Assembly (NCBI GenBank): GCA_019800895.1
Contig: JAHVKF010000001.1
Location: 620,001 to 684,000 of the forward strand
Direction: 5' to 3'
DNA length: 64,000 nt
Source: Halomonas denitrificans
Lineage (GTDB): Bacteria; Pseudomonadota; Gammaproteobacteria; Xanthomonadales; Wenzhouxiangellaceae
Shown here in pieces: positions 36,614 to 44,715 of the stretch (position 1 is the first letter of the stretch; every line of letters begins with the position of its first letter). A program made the translations under genes and the position numbers. The notes beneath the pieces were generated by a model. That model was not told where the DNA came from and made no database searches. It saw only the letters and a program-made list of their open reading frames with translations.

Positions 36614-37834
36614 TCAGCCGGCGTCGCTCGCGGCCGCGCCCGGGGGCGGCAGGGGTTCGGGTGCCCTGCCCTGTTCGAGTCGAAGGGCATTCCGGTAGCA
36701 GCGAGTGGCCGCATCGAGCTGGCCGGCGCGATCGTGGACCCGCGCGAGGGCCGCGAACGCGCGGGCGTCTGGGCGCGCGCGGACGGCCTGTTCGAGATGC
36801 TCGCGTGCTCGTTCGTCGTCGCGGTGGTCCAGATACAGGCGACCCAGCGCACGATGCAGGGCCGCCGAGTCCGGCGACTCCCTCAGCCACTCCCGACAGG
36901 CCCGGATCCGGGCCGCACGATCGGCCTCGTCGGCCTCGGAGTACAGGTCGAGCAGGTCGTCGTCGAGCTCCACCGCGAGCAGGCGACGCAGCTCCGGCTC
37001 GGCCAGCTCGGCGCGGTCGAATTCCAGTGCGCGACGCGCGAACGCGGTCACCACCTCCGGATGCTGCTTCAACGCCGATTTCAGCGAGCGCCATGTGCCC
37101 TGGAGCTCGCCGACGTCGCCGGCCTCAGCCAGCTCGCGCGCGGCGGCCAGGCGGACCAGCCCGTCGGCGCGTTCCGCGTCGACCAGGCCGGCCTTGTGCA
37201 ACGCCGGCACCAGCAGGCGCACCTCGTGCCAGCGCTCGGTCTGCTGATAGGCCTGGAGCAGCAGGCGGAGCACGCCCTCGTGCTTCTTCTTCTTCAGGTG
37301 CAGGTCTTCGAGCACCGGCACCGCGTCCTCGGCCTGGCCGTCGGCCAGCAGCAACCGGGCGCGCGTCAGCATGGTGATGAAGTGCTTCTGGCCGAACCTG
37401 CGATCGGCCTGCTCGAGATACAGGTCCCTGCGCTGATCTGCCGACTGGCCCTGGGCCGCGCGCGCGGCCGCCAGGTAACCGGCGGTCGAATCGCGGCGCT
37501 TCAGGGCCCGACCCAGCGATCGCTCCGCATCGGCCCAGCGGCCCTCGGTGAGCGCCATCAGGCCGCGATCGAGGTTGCGACGGTCATTGGCTTCGCGCAG
37601 CCGACGGGCCGCTTTACCCGGCGCCCGCAGCACGGCAACGGTCAGGGCCAGGACCAGCCAGGAAAGCAGGACCGCTCCGACCAGCACGAGCAGCGACATC
37701 TGCAGCCGCAGTCCGCCGGCTTCGATCAGCACCAGCCCCGGGTCCGCCATCAGTCGCGGCGCCAGCCAGGCCCCGCCGATCACGGCAACGGCCAGCAGCA
37801 CCAGCGCCGTGACGATCACCGCGAACCGCTTCAT
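36614..37834 (-). CDS. hemY: HemY-like membrane protein with TPR repeats
   Basis: 406 residues. Two N-terminal membrane segments (about 5-25 and 40-62), then ARRLREANDRRNLDRGLMAL and AERSLGRALKRRDSTAGYLA, the HemY_N signature, and C-terminal TPRs (ALGRLYLDHRDDERAREHLE). This is the gammaproteobacterial HemY, not the protoporphyrinogen oxidase of Gram-positives; its role in heme synthesis is unclear. Overlaps hemX by four bases (ATGA). Confidence 0.93.
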   Translation of the reverse strand: MKRFAVIVTALVLLAVAVIGGAWLAPRLMADPGLVLIEAGGLRLQMSLLVLVGAVLLSWLVLALTVAVLRAPGKAARRLREANDRRNLDRGLMALTEGRWADAERSLGRALKRRDSTAGYLAAARAAQGQSADQRRDLYLEQADRRFGQKHFITMLTRARLLLADGQAEDAVPVLEDLHLKKKKHEGVLRLLLQAYQQTERWHEVRLLVPALHKAGLVDAERADGLVRLAAARELAEAGDVGELQGTWRSLKSALKQHPEVVTAFARRALEFDRAELAEPELRRLLAVELDDDLLDLYSEADEADRAARIRACREWLRESPDSAALHRALGRLYLDHRDDERAREHLEQAVRARPDARAFAALARVHDRAGQLDAATRCYRNALRLEQGRAPEPLPPPGAAASDAG

Positions 37835-39237
37835 CGCGTCGACTCCGGGCGAGTCGTCTCGAGGCCGGCCTCGACCGCCGCCGCGGCGGCATCGAAGGCG
37901 TCCGGAACGCCCGGCTCGTCCGGTTCGCGAGCCAGCTCGTCGAGCTGCTCCAGCGCCTGCCGGACAACGCGCGCCTCCGTGTCGAGATAGGCGCGGAGAT
38001 CGGCGGCGGCCCGCTCGATCAATACCGTCGCCGTGTCATGGTCGGAGCGCGCGGCGGCCACGGCGGCGGCGGCAAGCGCCGCGCGGATCCGCTCGCGGGC
38101 CCGGTCCACCTCGGCCGGGTTCGGCGCCGCGTCATCGAGACGCTCGACGCGGACCAGGCGGCCGAAGGCCGAGCCGACCCGTTCGCGCCAGCCCGCTTCG
38201 TCGTCGCGCTCGGCGGAATCCGGGCGCTCGTTCGCACCCGCCGTCGTCCCTGCCGGTCGGACTGCCGGCCATGCGTCGACCGCGGCGGCCAGCGCATCCA
38301 GGCGCTGCACGCGGCCGGCGGTATCGGTCGCCTCGAGGGCACGGGCCGCCTCGACCAGACGATCCAGCGCGTCGGCCGCCGGCGCGGGTGCTCCGGCCAC
38401 CGCTCCGACCTCCCGCAGCCGCTCCGCGGCGCGCGACCACGCGGCCCGCGCCGCGTCCACGTCGCCGTCGAGTTCGAGCCGGTCGCGTCCTTGCAGCAGC
38501 AGGGCCCGCGCGTGGACCAGGGCCAGGCGTCGCGCACTCTCCCGACCGGCCTGCTCCAGGTCGTCGCCGAGCGTACCGAGCCGCTGTTGCAGCCCCTCGA
38601 CCCGCTGCTCGATGCGCTGTTCGAGCGCGGCCATGCGCGCTTCGAGGCTGGCCTCGGCGCTGGACTGGGTGCCCTCCAGCCGACCGACGCGCCGGGTCAG
38701 GGCCTCGACCTGCGATGCGCCCTCGCCCATCGATTGCTGGATCGAGCGTTCGACCGATTCCGCGATCGACCCGTCCATCGCGTCGAGGCGCTCGGCGAGC
38801 GCATCGACCCGGGCGGCCAGCGCGTCCAGTTCGTCCAGCCCGGACTGCAGCGGATCGATGCGATCGGCAAGGCGTTGCTCGAGCCGGTCGGCAAGCTGCC
38901 GATCCAGCTGGCGCACGTCGTCGGCGGAGAGTGCGTTCGCGGACCGCCCGTCGCTGCCCTCGCCCCAGTACGGGCGGGTTGCCAGGACCAGCGCGGCGAT
39001 CGCGGCCAGCAGGGCCAGCACCGCAATCCCACGGCCGCCTCCGCGCCGGGACGGCGCCGGCTTGCGAGATGCGTCTTCCGACGCGCTTCCGGCCGAGCCT
39101 TCCGACGCGACGCCCGCCTCGTCCTTGCCCCCTGTCCGGGTCGTTTCGGTGGCCTCGTCGCCCGGCTCCGGGTCGGTGCCGGAAGCGCTCGGACCGGTGG
39201 CGTCCGGGTCGGTTTCGCTGGACTTGCGTTCGCTCAT
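37831..39237 (-). CDS. hemX: HemX-like protein (uroporphyrinogen methyltransferase-associated)
   Basis: 468 residues. A long acidic/Ser/Thr N-terminal tail in the cytosol, a single membrane segment (GIAVLALLAAIAALVLATRP), then a periplasmic coiled-coil domain of 150 residues rich in LDELDALAARVDALAERL-type heptads and a C-terminal RVQRLDALAAAVDAW region. HemX of this type is always between hemD and hemY but lacks the methyltransferase fold of CysG. Overlaps hemY. Confidence 0.9.
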   Translation of the reverse strand: MSERKSSETDPDATGPSASGTDPEPGDEATETTRTGGKDEAGVASEGSAGSASEDASRKPAPSRRGGGRGIAVLALLAAIAALVLATRPYWGEGSDGRSANALSADDVRQLDRQLADRLEQRLADRIDPLQSGLDELDALAARVDALAERLDAMDGSIAESVERSIQQSMGEGASQVEALTRRVGRLEGTQSSAEASLEARMAALEQRIEQRVEGLQQRLGTLGDDLEQAGRESARRLALVHARALLLQGRDRLELDGDVDAARAAWSRAAERLREVGAVAGAPAPAADALDRLVEAARALEATDTAGRVQRLDALAAAVDAWPAVRPAGTTAGANERPDSAERDDEAGWRERVGSAFGRLVRVERLDDAAPNPAEVDRARERIRAALAAAAVAAARSDHDTATVLIERAAADLRAYLDTEARVVRQALEQLDELAREPDEPGVPDAFDAAAAAVEAGLETTRPESTR

Positions 39238-39296
39238 CGGAATGATTCGAGGTTCGACCGACCCCCGATGCTACCGGAACTGCAGCGGTGGCGGGG

Positions 39297-40124
39297 TCAG
39301 CGAGCGGCCAGGGTCGTCAGCGCGCGGTGCATCGCGTCCGGGGACGCGCCATCGGCGACTTCGATTTGACCGGCACCCAGACCACGCAGCGCATCGGCGA
39401 GGCGGCGAGAGGACACGACGAACCCGCCGGCCAGCCAGCGATCCCGCAGCGCGGCCCCCAGTCCGCGATCGAGCCCGGCCAGGGCGGCGGCGCTCGACAG
39501 CAGCGTGATCGTCGGGCGTTTCCGGTCCAGCGCCGCGACCAGCGCATCGGACGGCGCCACGGCTTCTCGAAGATAGGGCGCGAGACGCACCACCTCCGCA
39601 CCACGGCCGCGCAGCGTATCGGCAATCAGGCGCCGTCCGCCGGGAGCCGCGAGGATCACGACCCGCCGGCCCGCAACGCGATCGGACGCGAGCTCGGGCA
39701 ATTCGAGCACGTCTTCGCTGGTCCCGCCGGACCGGGGAAACTGCACCCGGGCCTGGCCTCCCGAACGATCCGCCAGGCGCGCTGCCGTGCCGGCGCCGGG
39801 CGCGATGAGTTGCGCTTCACCGAGCCGCCCCATGCCGAGCACGTCGGCGGCGACGTCGGCCGCGTGCGGGCTGGTGAGGACCAGAACGTCGACCGGTCCC
39901 TGCGCCTCGAAGGCGGCGGCCAGCGCGTCCTCGTCGACCGGCACGCGCCGCTGCAGCGGGCAGGCCAGCGCGTCGAAGCCGTCGTGGGCCAGTCGCTCGA
40001 CGAGGCCGCTGTCGTCCGGCGCGGCGCGGGTCACGACGACCAGCGGCCTCGCGTCGGATCGGTCGGGAGTGCGCGGCGTGGGGGCGGCGGTCAAGGAAGC
40101 GGTCACGCCAGCCGGTCGGGCCAT
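39297..40124 (-). CDS. hemD: uroporphyrinogen-III synthase
   Basis: 275 residues, two Rossmann-like lobes. VVVTRAAPDDSGLVERLAHD, VLVLTSPHAADVAADVLG, APGAGTAARLAD, and FPRSGGTSEDVLELPELA, later TITLLSSAAALAGLDRGLGA are in the usual HemD order. Closes hydroxymethylbilane into uroporphyrinogen III. The start is separated from hemC by about 356 bases that hold repeats, unlike the usual tight hemCD. Confidence 0.9.
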   Translation of the reverse strand: MARPAGVTASLTAAPTPRTPDRSDARPLVVVTRAAPDDSGLVERLAHDGFDALACPLQRRVPVDEDALAAAFEAQGPVDVLVLTSPHAADVAADVLGMGRLGEAQLIAPGAGTAARLADRSGGQARVQFPRSGGTSEDVLELPELASDRVAGRRVVILAAPGGRRLIADTLRGRGAEVVRLAPYLREAVAPSDALVAALDRKRPTITLLSSAAALAGLDRGLGAALRDRWLAGGFVVSSRRLADALRGLGAGQIEVADGASPDAMHRALTTLAAR

Positions 40125-40480
40125 CGCGTCTCGCGGTGGCTCACCGCGATCGAAACGAACGAGGCCCGCTGCGCGCAGCGGGCCTCGGGGATAGATTCCG
40201 GGTGTCTGACATTGCCGACCAACGTGCAGGGGGCTTGCGTGTTGGCGTTGGCAGTAGGGGGACGCACATCAATCAACAACGTCGTGGGCGACACCCGGAA
40301 AAGCGAATCGTGGTCTAGCCTGTGGGCCTGGTCGGTCCCGGTCCGGGGAAACTGCCTGATTCCGATTCCCCCGAAGCGTTGGATCGATTGTGGCACAGGC
40401 GCGTGGCCGCTGTCCAGCCCCGCCCTGCCGCCCGTCGCTCGGCACCTGCGGCCAATCGCCACGAGCGCCTCGGTTCCGGC
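40125..40480. other. non-coding insert between hemC and hemD with a perfect palindrome
   Basis: No convincing gene: an open frame on the minus strand (40103-40462) lacks any motif. It contains GAGGCCCGCTGCG followed by its exact reverse complement (40161-40186, 26 bases), and about 15-30 bases beyond that ACCCGGAATC and GTGTCTGACATTGCCG (40201-40216), a short direct-repeat-like string. Likely a terminator/attenuator or the remnant of a mobile element, in the middle of the heme operon. Confidence 0.5.
40161..40186. repeat. 26-bp perfect palindrome
   Basis: Two 13-base arms without a loop, GC-rich. As RNA it would form a very stable hairpin; there is no T-run on the plus side, and only a mixed TTCGTTTCG on the minus side, so it is an imperfect terminator candidate. 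Confidence 0.85.
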
Positions 40481-41407
40481 CTAGCCGATGTCCACGCCCA
40501 GTTCGGCCAGGATGTCCGCGCCGCCGGACGCCAGCAAGCGATCGGCCGCCTCCCGGCCCAGGGCGTCGGCATCGCCCGTCGCGCCTTCCAGCTCGACGTC
40601 GACCAGCACCCCGCCCGTACCGCCGATCCGTGCCCGGAGATGGACCCGGCCGTCGGCGACGTGGGCCAGGGCCGCCAGCGGCATCCGGCAGTCGGCGCCG
40701 AGGCGATCGACCACGGCCCGCTCCGCCGCGACCGCCGTGCGGGTCGTTTCGCAGCTGATCGCCGCGAGCAACTCGTGCAGCTCCCGGTCGTCCGCGCGGC
40801 ATTCGATGGCGATCACGCCCTGGCCCGGCGCCGGAAGCCAGCCTTCGATCGGCAGTTCCAGCGCCTGGCGCGGCTCCACGCCGAGGCGGCGGACACCGGC
40901 CGCGGCGAGAATCGTCGCGTCGATCCGGCCGTCGAACACCGCGTTCATCCGGGTTTCGACATTGCCGCGCAGCGGGACGACCTCGAGGTCCGGGCGAAGC
41001 GCCTCGAGCTGGCGGATCCGCCGCAGGCTGGAACTGCCGACCCGGCTGCCGGCCGGCAGCTCCTCGATCGGCGTCCCGTCGCGAGTGATCCAGACATCGG
41101 CGGGATCGGCCCGGGGCAGCCAGGCGGCAAGGACCAGGCCGTCGGGCATGCGCGCCGGCACGTCCTTCAACGAGTGCACCGCGAGGTCGGCGCGGCCGTC
41201 GACGATGGCCTGTTCGAGTTCCTTCAGGAACAGGCCCTTGCCGCCGATCTCGGCCAGCGAACGATCCAGCACCTCGTCCCCGCGTGTGCTCAAGGGCAGC
41301 AGGTCCAGGGCCAGCTCCGGGTGGGCGGCCCGCAGTTCGTCGCGGACGTACTCGGTCTGCCACAGGGCCAGACGGCTCTTGCGCGTGGCGATGGTGCGTG
41401 GATTCAT
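40481..41407 (-). CDS. hemC: hydroxymethylbilane synthase
   Basis: 308 residues. TRKSRLALWQTEYVRDEL at the start, GDEVLDRSLAEIGGKGLFLK, HSLKDVPARMPDGL, RVGSSSLRRIRQLEALRPDL and the dipyrromethane cofactor Cys in LGADCRMPLAALA. Fuses four porphobilinogens into hydroxymethylbilane. ATG overlaps the stop of algR by four bases, so heme synthesis is translationally tied to the regulator gene. Confidence 0.97.
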   Translation of the reverse strand: MNPRTIATRKSRLALWQTEYVRDELRAAHPELALDLLPLSTRGDEVLDRSLAEIGGKGLFLKELEQAIVDGRADLAVHSLKDVPARMPDGLVLAAWLPRADPADVWITRDGTPIEELPAGSRVGSSSLRRIRQLEALRPDLEVVPLRGNVETRMNAVFDGRIDATILAAAGVRRLGVEPRQALELPIEGWLPAPGQGVIAIECRADDRELHELLAAISCETTRTAVAAERAVVDRLGADCRMPLAALAHVADGRVHLRARIGGTGGVLVDVELEGATGDADALGREAADRLLASGGADILAELGVDIG

Positions 41408-42204
41408 GTCGTTTTCCTGCCGGTGGCGTCATCGTCCGTCGCCGTGCTGTGCGATCGCCCGGCCGGCTTCTCGTGCGACGACTCGGCGGATTCTCCGGTC
41501 ACCAACCGTTTGACGGCGGAATGATTGCGACGCGAGACCTCGGGCTCGAGCGCGATTCCGTCGACCGCGACGCGCTCGACGCCCTCGGCGTCGCGGAACA
41601 GCGAGCGAAGGTGGGGCCGGCTGACCAGCGCCGATCGGTGGACGCGAACGAAGCGGTCGGCGTGACGGGCCTCGAGGTCCTTCAGCGTGGCGTCGCACAG
41701 CGCCTGGCCGCCGGTGGCGTGCACGACGGTGCACTTGTCTTCGGACACCAGCGCGCGGACCTGGTCGAGCGGGATCCGCAGCAGCCGCTCGCCGACCCGG
41801 GCCGCCAGGGCGCCCTCGGCAGGGGCCGGCCCGCGTCGATGCAGGCGCGCCAGCGCCGTGCGCAGCCGTTCCGCCCGGACCGGCTTGACCAGGTAATCCA
41901 TGGCCGGGATGTCGAAGGCGTCGACCGCATAGTCGTCGTGCGCGGTCACGAACACGACCGCCGGCGCGGGGTCGAGGCGGCGCAGTTCGCGCGCCAGGTC
42001 CAACCCGTTCGCGCCCGGCATCTCGATATCGAGCAGGACCAGGTCGGGCGCCAGCGAACGACAGCGCTCGACCACCCTTGATGCGCGCGACTCGCAGCCG
42101 ACCACCTGCACACCGGGTTCCGCGCCGAGCAGCGAAACCATTCGCTCGACGGCCGGGGGTTCGTCGTCGACCACCATGACCCGGCAGGCCGCCGCGGAAT
42201 TCAC
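41404..42204 (-). CDS. algR: AlgR-like LytTR response regulator
   Basis: 266 residues from a GTG start. Receiver domain with VVDDEPPAVERM, phospho-acceptor in LLDIEMPGANGL and the signature KPVRAERL; C-terminal LytTR DNA-binding domain (CTVVHATGGQALCDATLKDL, VRVHRSALV). algR-hemC-hemD-hemX-hemY order is conserved in Pseudomonas and Xanthomonas. The cognate AlgZ/FimS kinase gene, normally upstream, is absent here and an esterase takes its place. A Ser/His-rich tail is unusual. Confidence 0.92.
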   Translation of the reverse strand: MNSAAACRVMVVDDEPPAVERMVSLLGAEPGVQVVGCESRASRVVERCRSLAPDLVLLDIEMPGANGLDLARELRRLDPAPAVVFVTAHDDYAVDAFDIPAMDYLVKPVRAERLRTALARLHRRGPAPAEGALAARVGERLLRIPLDQVRALVSEDKCTVVHATGGQALCDATLKDLEARHADRFVRVHRSALVSRPHLRSLFRDAEGVERVAVDGIALEPEVSRRNHSAVKRLVTGESAESSHEKPAGRSHSTATDDDATGRKTT

Positions 42205-42890
42205 GCCGGCACTCCGAGCCGCTCGGCCAGCCAGCGATCGATGGCGGAGATCTCGTCGGGATGCACGCCGTGCGCCATCACCCAGGCCTGCCACTGCACG
42301 TCCACGTCGACCGCGACGAGCCGTTCCGCCGCGTGGCGGCCGAGCGCCATCGGCACGACCGGGTCCATGCTGCCGTGGCCCATGAAGACCGGCGCGGCGC
42401 GCCCCGGGGCCGTCGACCACGTGTCGATCTCGTCGGCCTCGAGCAGGTAGCACGACAGGGCGATCACGCCGGCCAGGCGCTCGGAGCGCGCCAGGCCGCA
42501 GCGCAGCGCGATCGCGCCGCCCTGGGAGAACCCGGCGAGGACGATCCGCTCGGCCGGGACGCCGCGCTCGATCTCGTCGTCGATCAGGCGATCGACGCGG
42601 GCGACCGAATCGGCGATCCCCTCGCGGTCCTGGTCGCGGGCGATGTCCATGCCGGCGATGTCGTACCAGGCGCGCATTTCCATGCCGCCGTTGACCGTGA
42701 CCGGACGGACCGGCGCATGAGGGAAAACGAAGCGGATCGACCGCGCGGAGCTGCGCTGGAGCTGCGGTACAATCGGCTCGAAATCGTGACCGTCCGCGCC
42801 CAGGCCGTGCAGCCAGATCACGCTGGCGTCGGGGTCCGGACCGGTTTCGGTCACGATGCATTCGAGTCGATTCGAATCGAGGTAGTTCAT
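42201..42890 (-). CDS. carboxylesterase/phospholipase-type alpha/beta hydrolase
   Basis: 229 residues. Motifs: VIWLHGLGADGHDFEPIVPQ, the family FVFPHAPVRPVTVNGGMEMRAWYD, the nucleophile GFSQGGAIALRCG, then DPVVP and AHGVHPDEI holding Asp and His. This is the EstB/abhydrolase_2 branch that includes acyl-protein thioesterases. Overlaps algR (GTGA). Confidence 0.92.
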   Translation of the reverse strand: MNYLDSNRLECIVTETGPDPDASVIWLHGLGADGHDFEPIVPQLQRSSARSIRFVFPHAPVRPVTVNGGMEMRAWYDIAGMDIARDQDREGIADSVARVDRLIDDEIERGVPAERIVLAGFSQGGAIALRCGLARSERLAGVIALSCYLLEADEIDTWSTAPGRAAPVFMGHGSMDPVVPMALGRHAAERLVAVDVDVQWQAWVMAHGVHPDEISAIDRWLAERLGVPA

Positions 42891-42972
42891 GCCACGGATT
42901 CTAACCGCTGCACCGGGTCGCCTGGACCCGGCCCGGCCCGGGTCGACGTCGCCCCGGCGGGTCGCCCGCCCC

Positions 42973-43203
42973 GTGCCGTCCAGCCTCGCGCTGGCCGGCC
43001 TCGCGCTGCTGCTGCTTGCCGGTTGCGGGCTGAAGGGCGACCTGTTTCTTCCGGCCGAACCGCCGACCGCCGCCGACCCGACCGCCTCCGACCCGGACGG
43101 CTCCGATGCGGACAACGGGCGTGACGACGACCTGAGCGACGGCGAGGACGACGCACGCAGCCACAGCCAGCCATTGCACCGGCAACCGGAAACGCCTCGA
43201 TGA
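42973..43203 (+). CDS. lptM: LptM-like small lipoprotein
   Basis: 76 residues from GTG 42973 (an in-frame ATG at 42889, overlapping the esterase start, would add 28 residues). Signal peptide and lipobox read SSLALAGLALLLLAGCGLKG followed by DLFLP, the hallmark of LptM/YifL, which assists disulfide formation in LptD at the outer membrane. The acidic tail is longer than usual. Typical position just before dapF; here one methyltransferase gene intervenes, whose ATG overlaps the stop. Confidence 0.85.
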   Translation: MPSSLALAGLALLLLAGCGLKGDLFLPAEPPTAADPTASDPDGSDADNGRDDDLSDGEDDARSHSQPLHRQPETPR

Positions 43204-43862
43204 AGCGCATTCCCGAGCCCGAACTGATGGACAGCGTGGACCAGGTCGAGGCCTACGCCGCGGCCGATTTCGACGAGGGCAACCAGGCCTTCGCCGACCG
43301 CGTCTGCCGGGCGCTGGACGATGCCTCTCCCGGGCGCCTGGTCGACCTCGGCTGCGGCCCCGGCGACATCTGCCTGCGGATCGCCGCCGGACTGCCGGAC
43401 TGGCACATCGTCGGCATGGACGCGGGCCGGAACATGCTCGACGCCGCTCGACGCGCCGTGCGCGGCGTACCGTTCGCGGAGCGGATCGAGTTCCAGCTCG
43501 CCCGCCTGCCGGACCGCAACCTGCCCGAGGCCGATTTCCAGGCGGTGGTCTCCAACAGCCTGCTCCACCACCTGCCCGAACCCTCGGCGCTGTGGATCAC
43601 CGTGCGCCAGGTCGGAGCGCCCGGTGCCTATGTCCAGGTCATGGACCTCGATCGACCGGACAGTGAGGACGAAGCGCGCGCGCTGGTCGATCGCTACGCC
43701 GCCGACGAGCCCGAGCTGTTGCGCGAGGACTTCTTCAACAGCCTGTGCGCGGCCTGGACCGTCGACGAGGTCCGCCGCCAGCTCGACGACTCCGGCCTGG
43801 CCCTGGACGTCGAGCGGGTCTCCGACCGGCACTGGATGGTGCACGGCCGCCTGCCGGAATGA
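43200..43862 (+). CDS. class I SAM-dependent methyltransferase
   Basis: 220 residues. SAM-binding motif I is LVDLGCGPGDICLRIA, motif II around IVGMDAGRNMLDAARRA; later VVSNSLLHHLPEPSALW fits motif IV. Substrate unknown. Overlaps lptM by four bases (ATGA) and precedes dapF by 25 bases, so part of the same operon. Confidence 0.88.
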   Translation: MKRIPEPELMDSVDQVEAYAAADFDEGNQAFADRVCRALDDASPGRLVDLGCGPGDICLRIAAGLPDWHIVGMDAGRNMLDAARRAVRGVPFAERIEFQLARLPDRNLPEADFQAVVSNSLLHHLPEPSALWITVRQVGAPGAYVQVMDLDRPDSEDEARALVDRYAADEPELLREDFFNSLCAAWTVDEVRRQLDDSGLALDVERVSDRHWMVHGRLPE

Positions 43863-43887
43863 AACCGACCGAACCGGTGACCCGGCG

Positions 43888-44715
43888 ATGACCGACGCGA
43901 AGCCCGGGCCGTCCTTGCTGGCCTTCGTCAAGCTCGAGGGGCTGGGCAACGATTTCCTGCTGGTCGACTCGCGTCCGGGCGGGCCCGCGCTTTCACCCGA
44001 CCTGATCCGCCGCCTGGCCGACCGCCGCCTCGGCGTCGGCTTCGACCAGCTGCTCCGGATCCAGCCGCCGCGTTCCGGGCACGCCTTCGACGTGGTCATC
44101 CACAACGCCGACGGCAGCCCCGCCGAGCAATGCGGCAACGGCATGCGCGCGCTGGCCGCCTGGCTCGACGCGCGCGGCGAACTGCCGCAAGGCGGCCTGG
44201 ACATCGGCACGCCCGCCGGTCGCGTCCGCCTCGCCCGGGCCGATGCCGCGGACGGCGCCTCCGCGTGGTCGGCCGAACTGCCGGGGCTGGAGCTCGGCCC
44301 CGGCGATGCGACGCGGCGCGACGTCCGCCTAGGCAACCCGCATCGCGTGCTCACGATCGACCGGCCGCCGGACCCGGAACGCCTGGAGGACGCGCGACGC
44401 GCGCAGCCCGACGCCGCCGAGCTGAATCTCGGCATCGCCTACGTCCGTGATCCGCACCGGATCGAACTGCGAGTTCACGAGCGCGGCGCCGGCCCGACGC
44501 CGGCCTGCGGCAGCGGTGCCTGCGCGGCGGCGGCGGCGCTGATCGACGCCGGTGCGGTCGAGTCGCCGGTCCGGGTCGAGCAGCCGGGCGGAATCGTTGT
44601 GGTAGATTGGATTCCCGGAGAGTCCCGGGTCCGACTCACCGGCCCGGCTCGCGTTGTCTTCGAAGGAACGATCGCATGGCCGACCGCCGCAACGAACCCC
44701 GACCCGACCCCCTGA
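43888..44715 (+). CDS. dapF: diaminopimelate epimerase
   Basis: 275 residues. LEGLGNDFLLVD at the start, active-site cysteines in AEQCGNGMRA and TPACGSGACAAAAA, GNPHRV in the middle. Interconverts LL- and meso-diaminopimelate for lysine and peptidoglycan. It overlaps the DUF484 gene by 40 bases. Confidence 0.97.
   Translation: MTDAKPGPSLLAFVKLEGLGNDFLLVDSRPGGPALSPDLIRRLADRRLGVGFDQLLRIQPPRSGHAFDVVIHNADGSPAEQCGNGMRALAAWLDARGELPQGGLDIGTPAGRVRLARADAADGASAWSAELPGLELGPGDATRRDVRLGNPHRVLTIDRPPDPERLEDARRAQPDAAELNLGIAYVRDPHRIELRVHERGAGPTPACGSGACAAAAALIDAGAVESPVRVEQPGGIVVVDWIPGESRVRLTGPARVVFEGTIAWPTAATNPDPTP

Noticed and set aside
40103-40462. Minus-strand open frame in the hemC-hemD gap
   Set aside because: No motif, overlaps the hemD start and contains the palindrome; not convincing as a gene.
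42889-42972. ATG start for lptM at 42889
   Set aside because: It overlaps the divergent esterase start and adds 28 residues before a normal signal peptide; GTG 42973 is preferred, with the ATG kept as an alternative.
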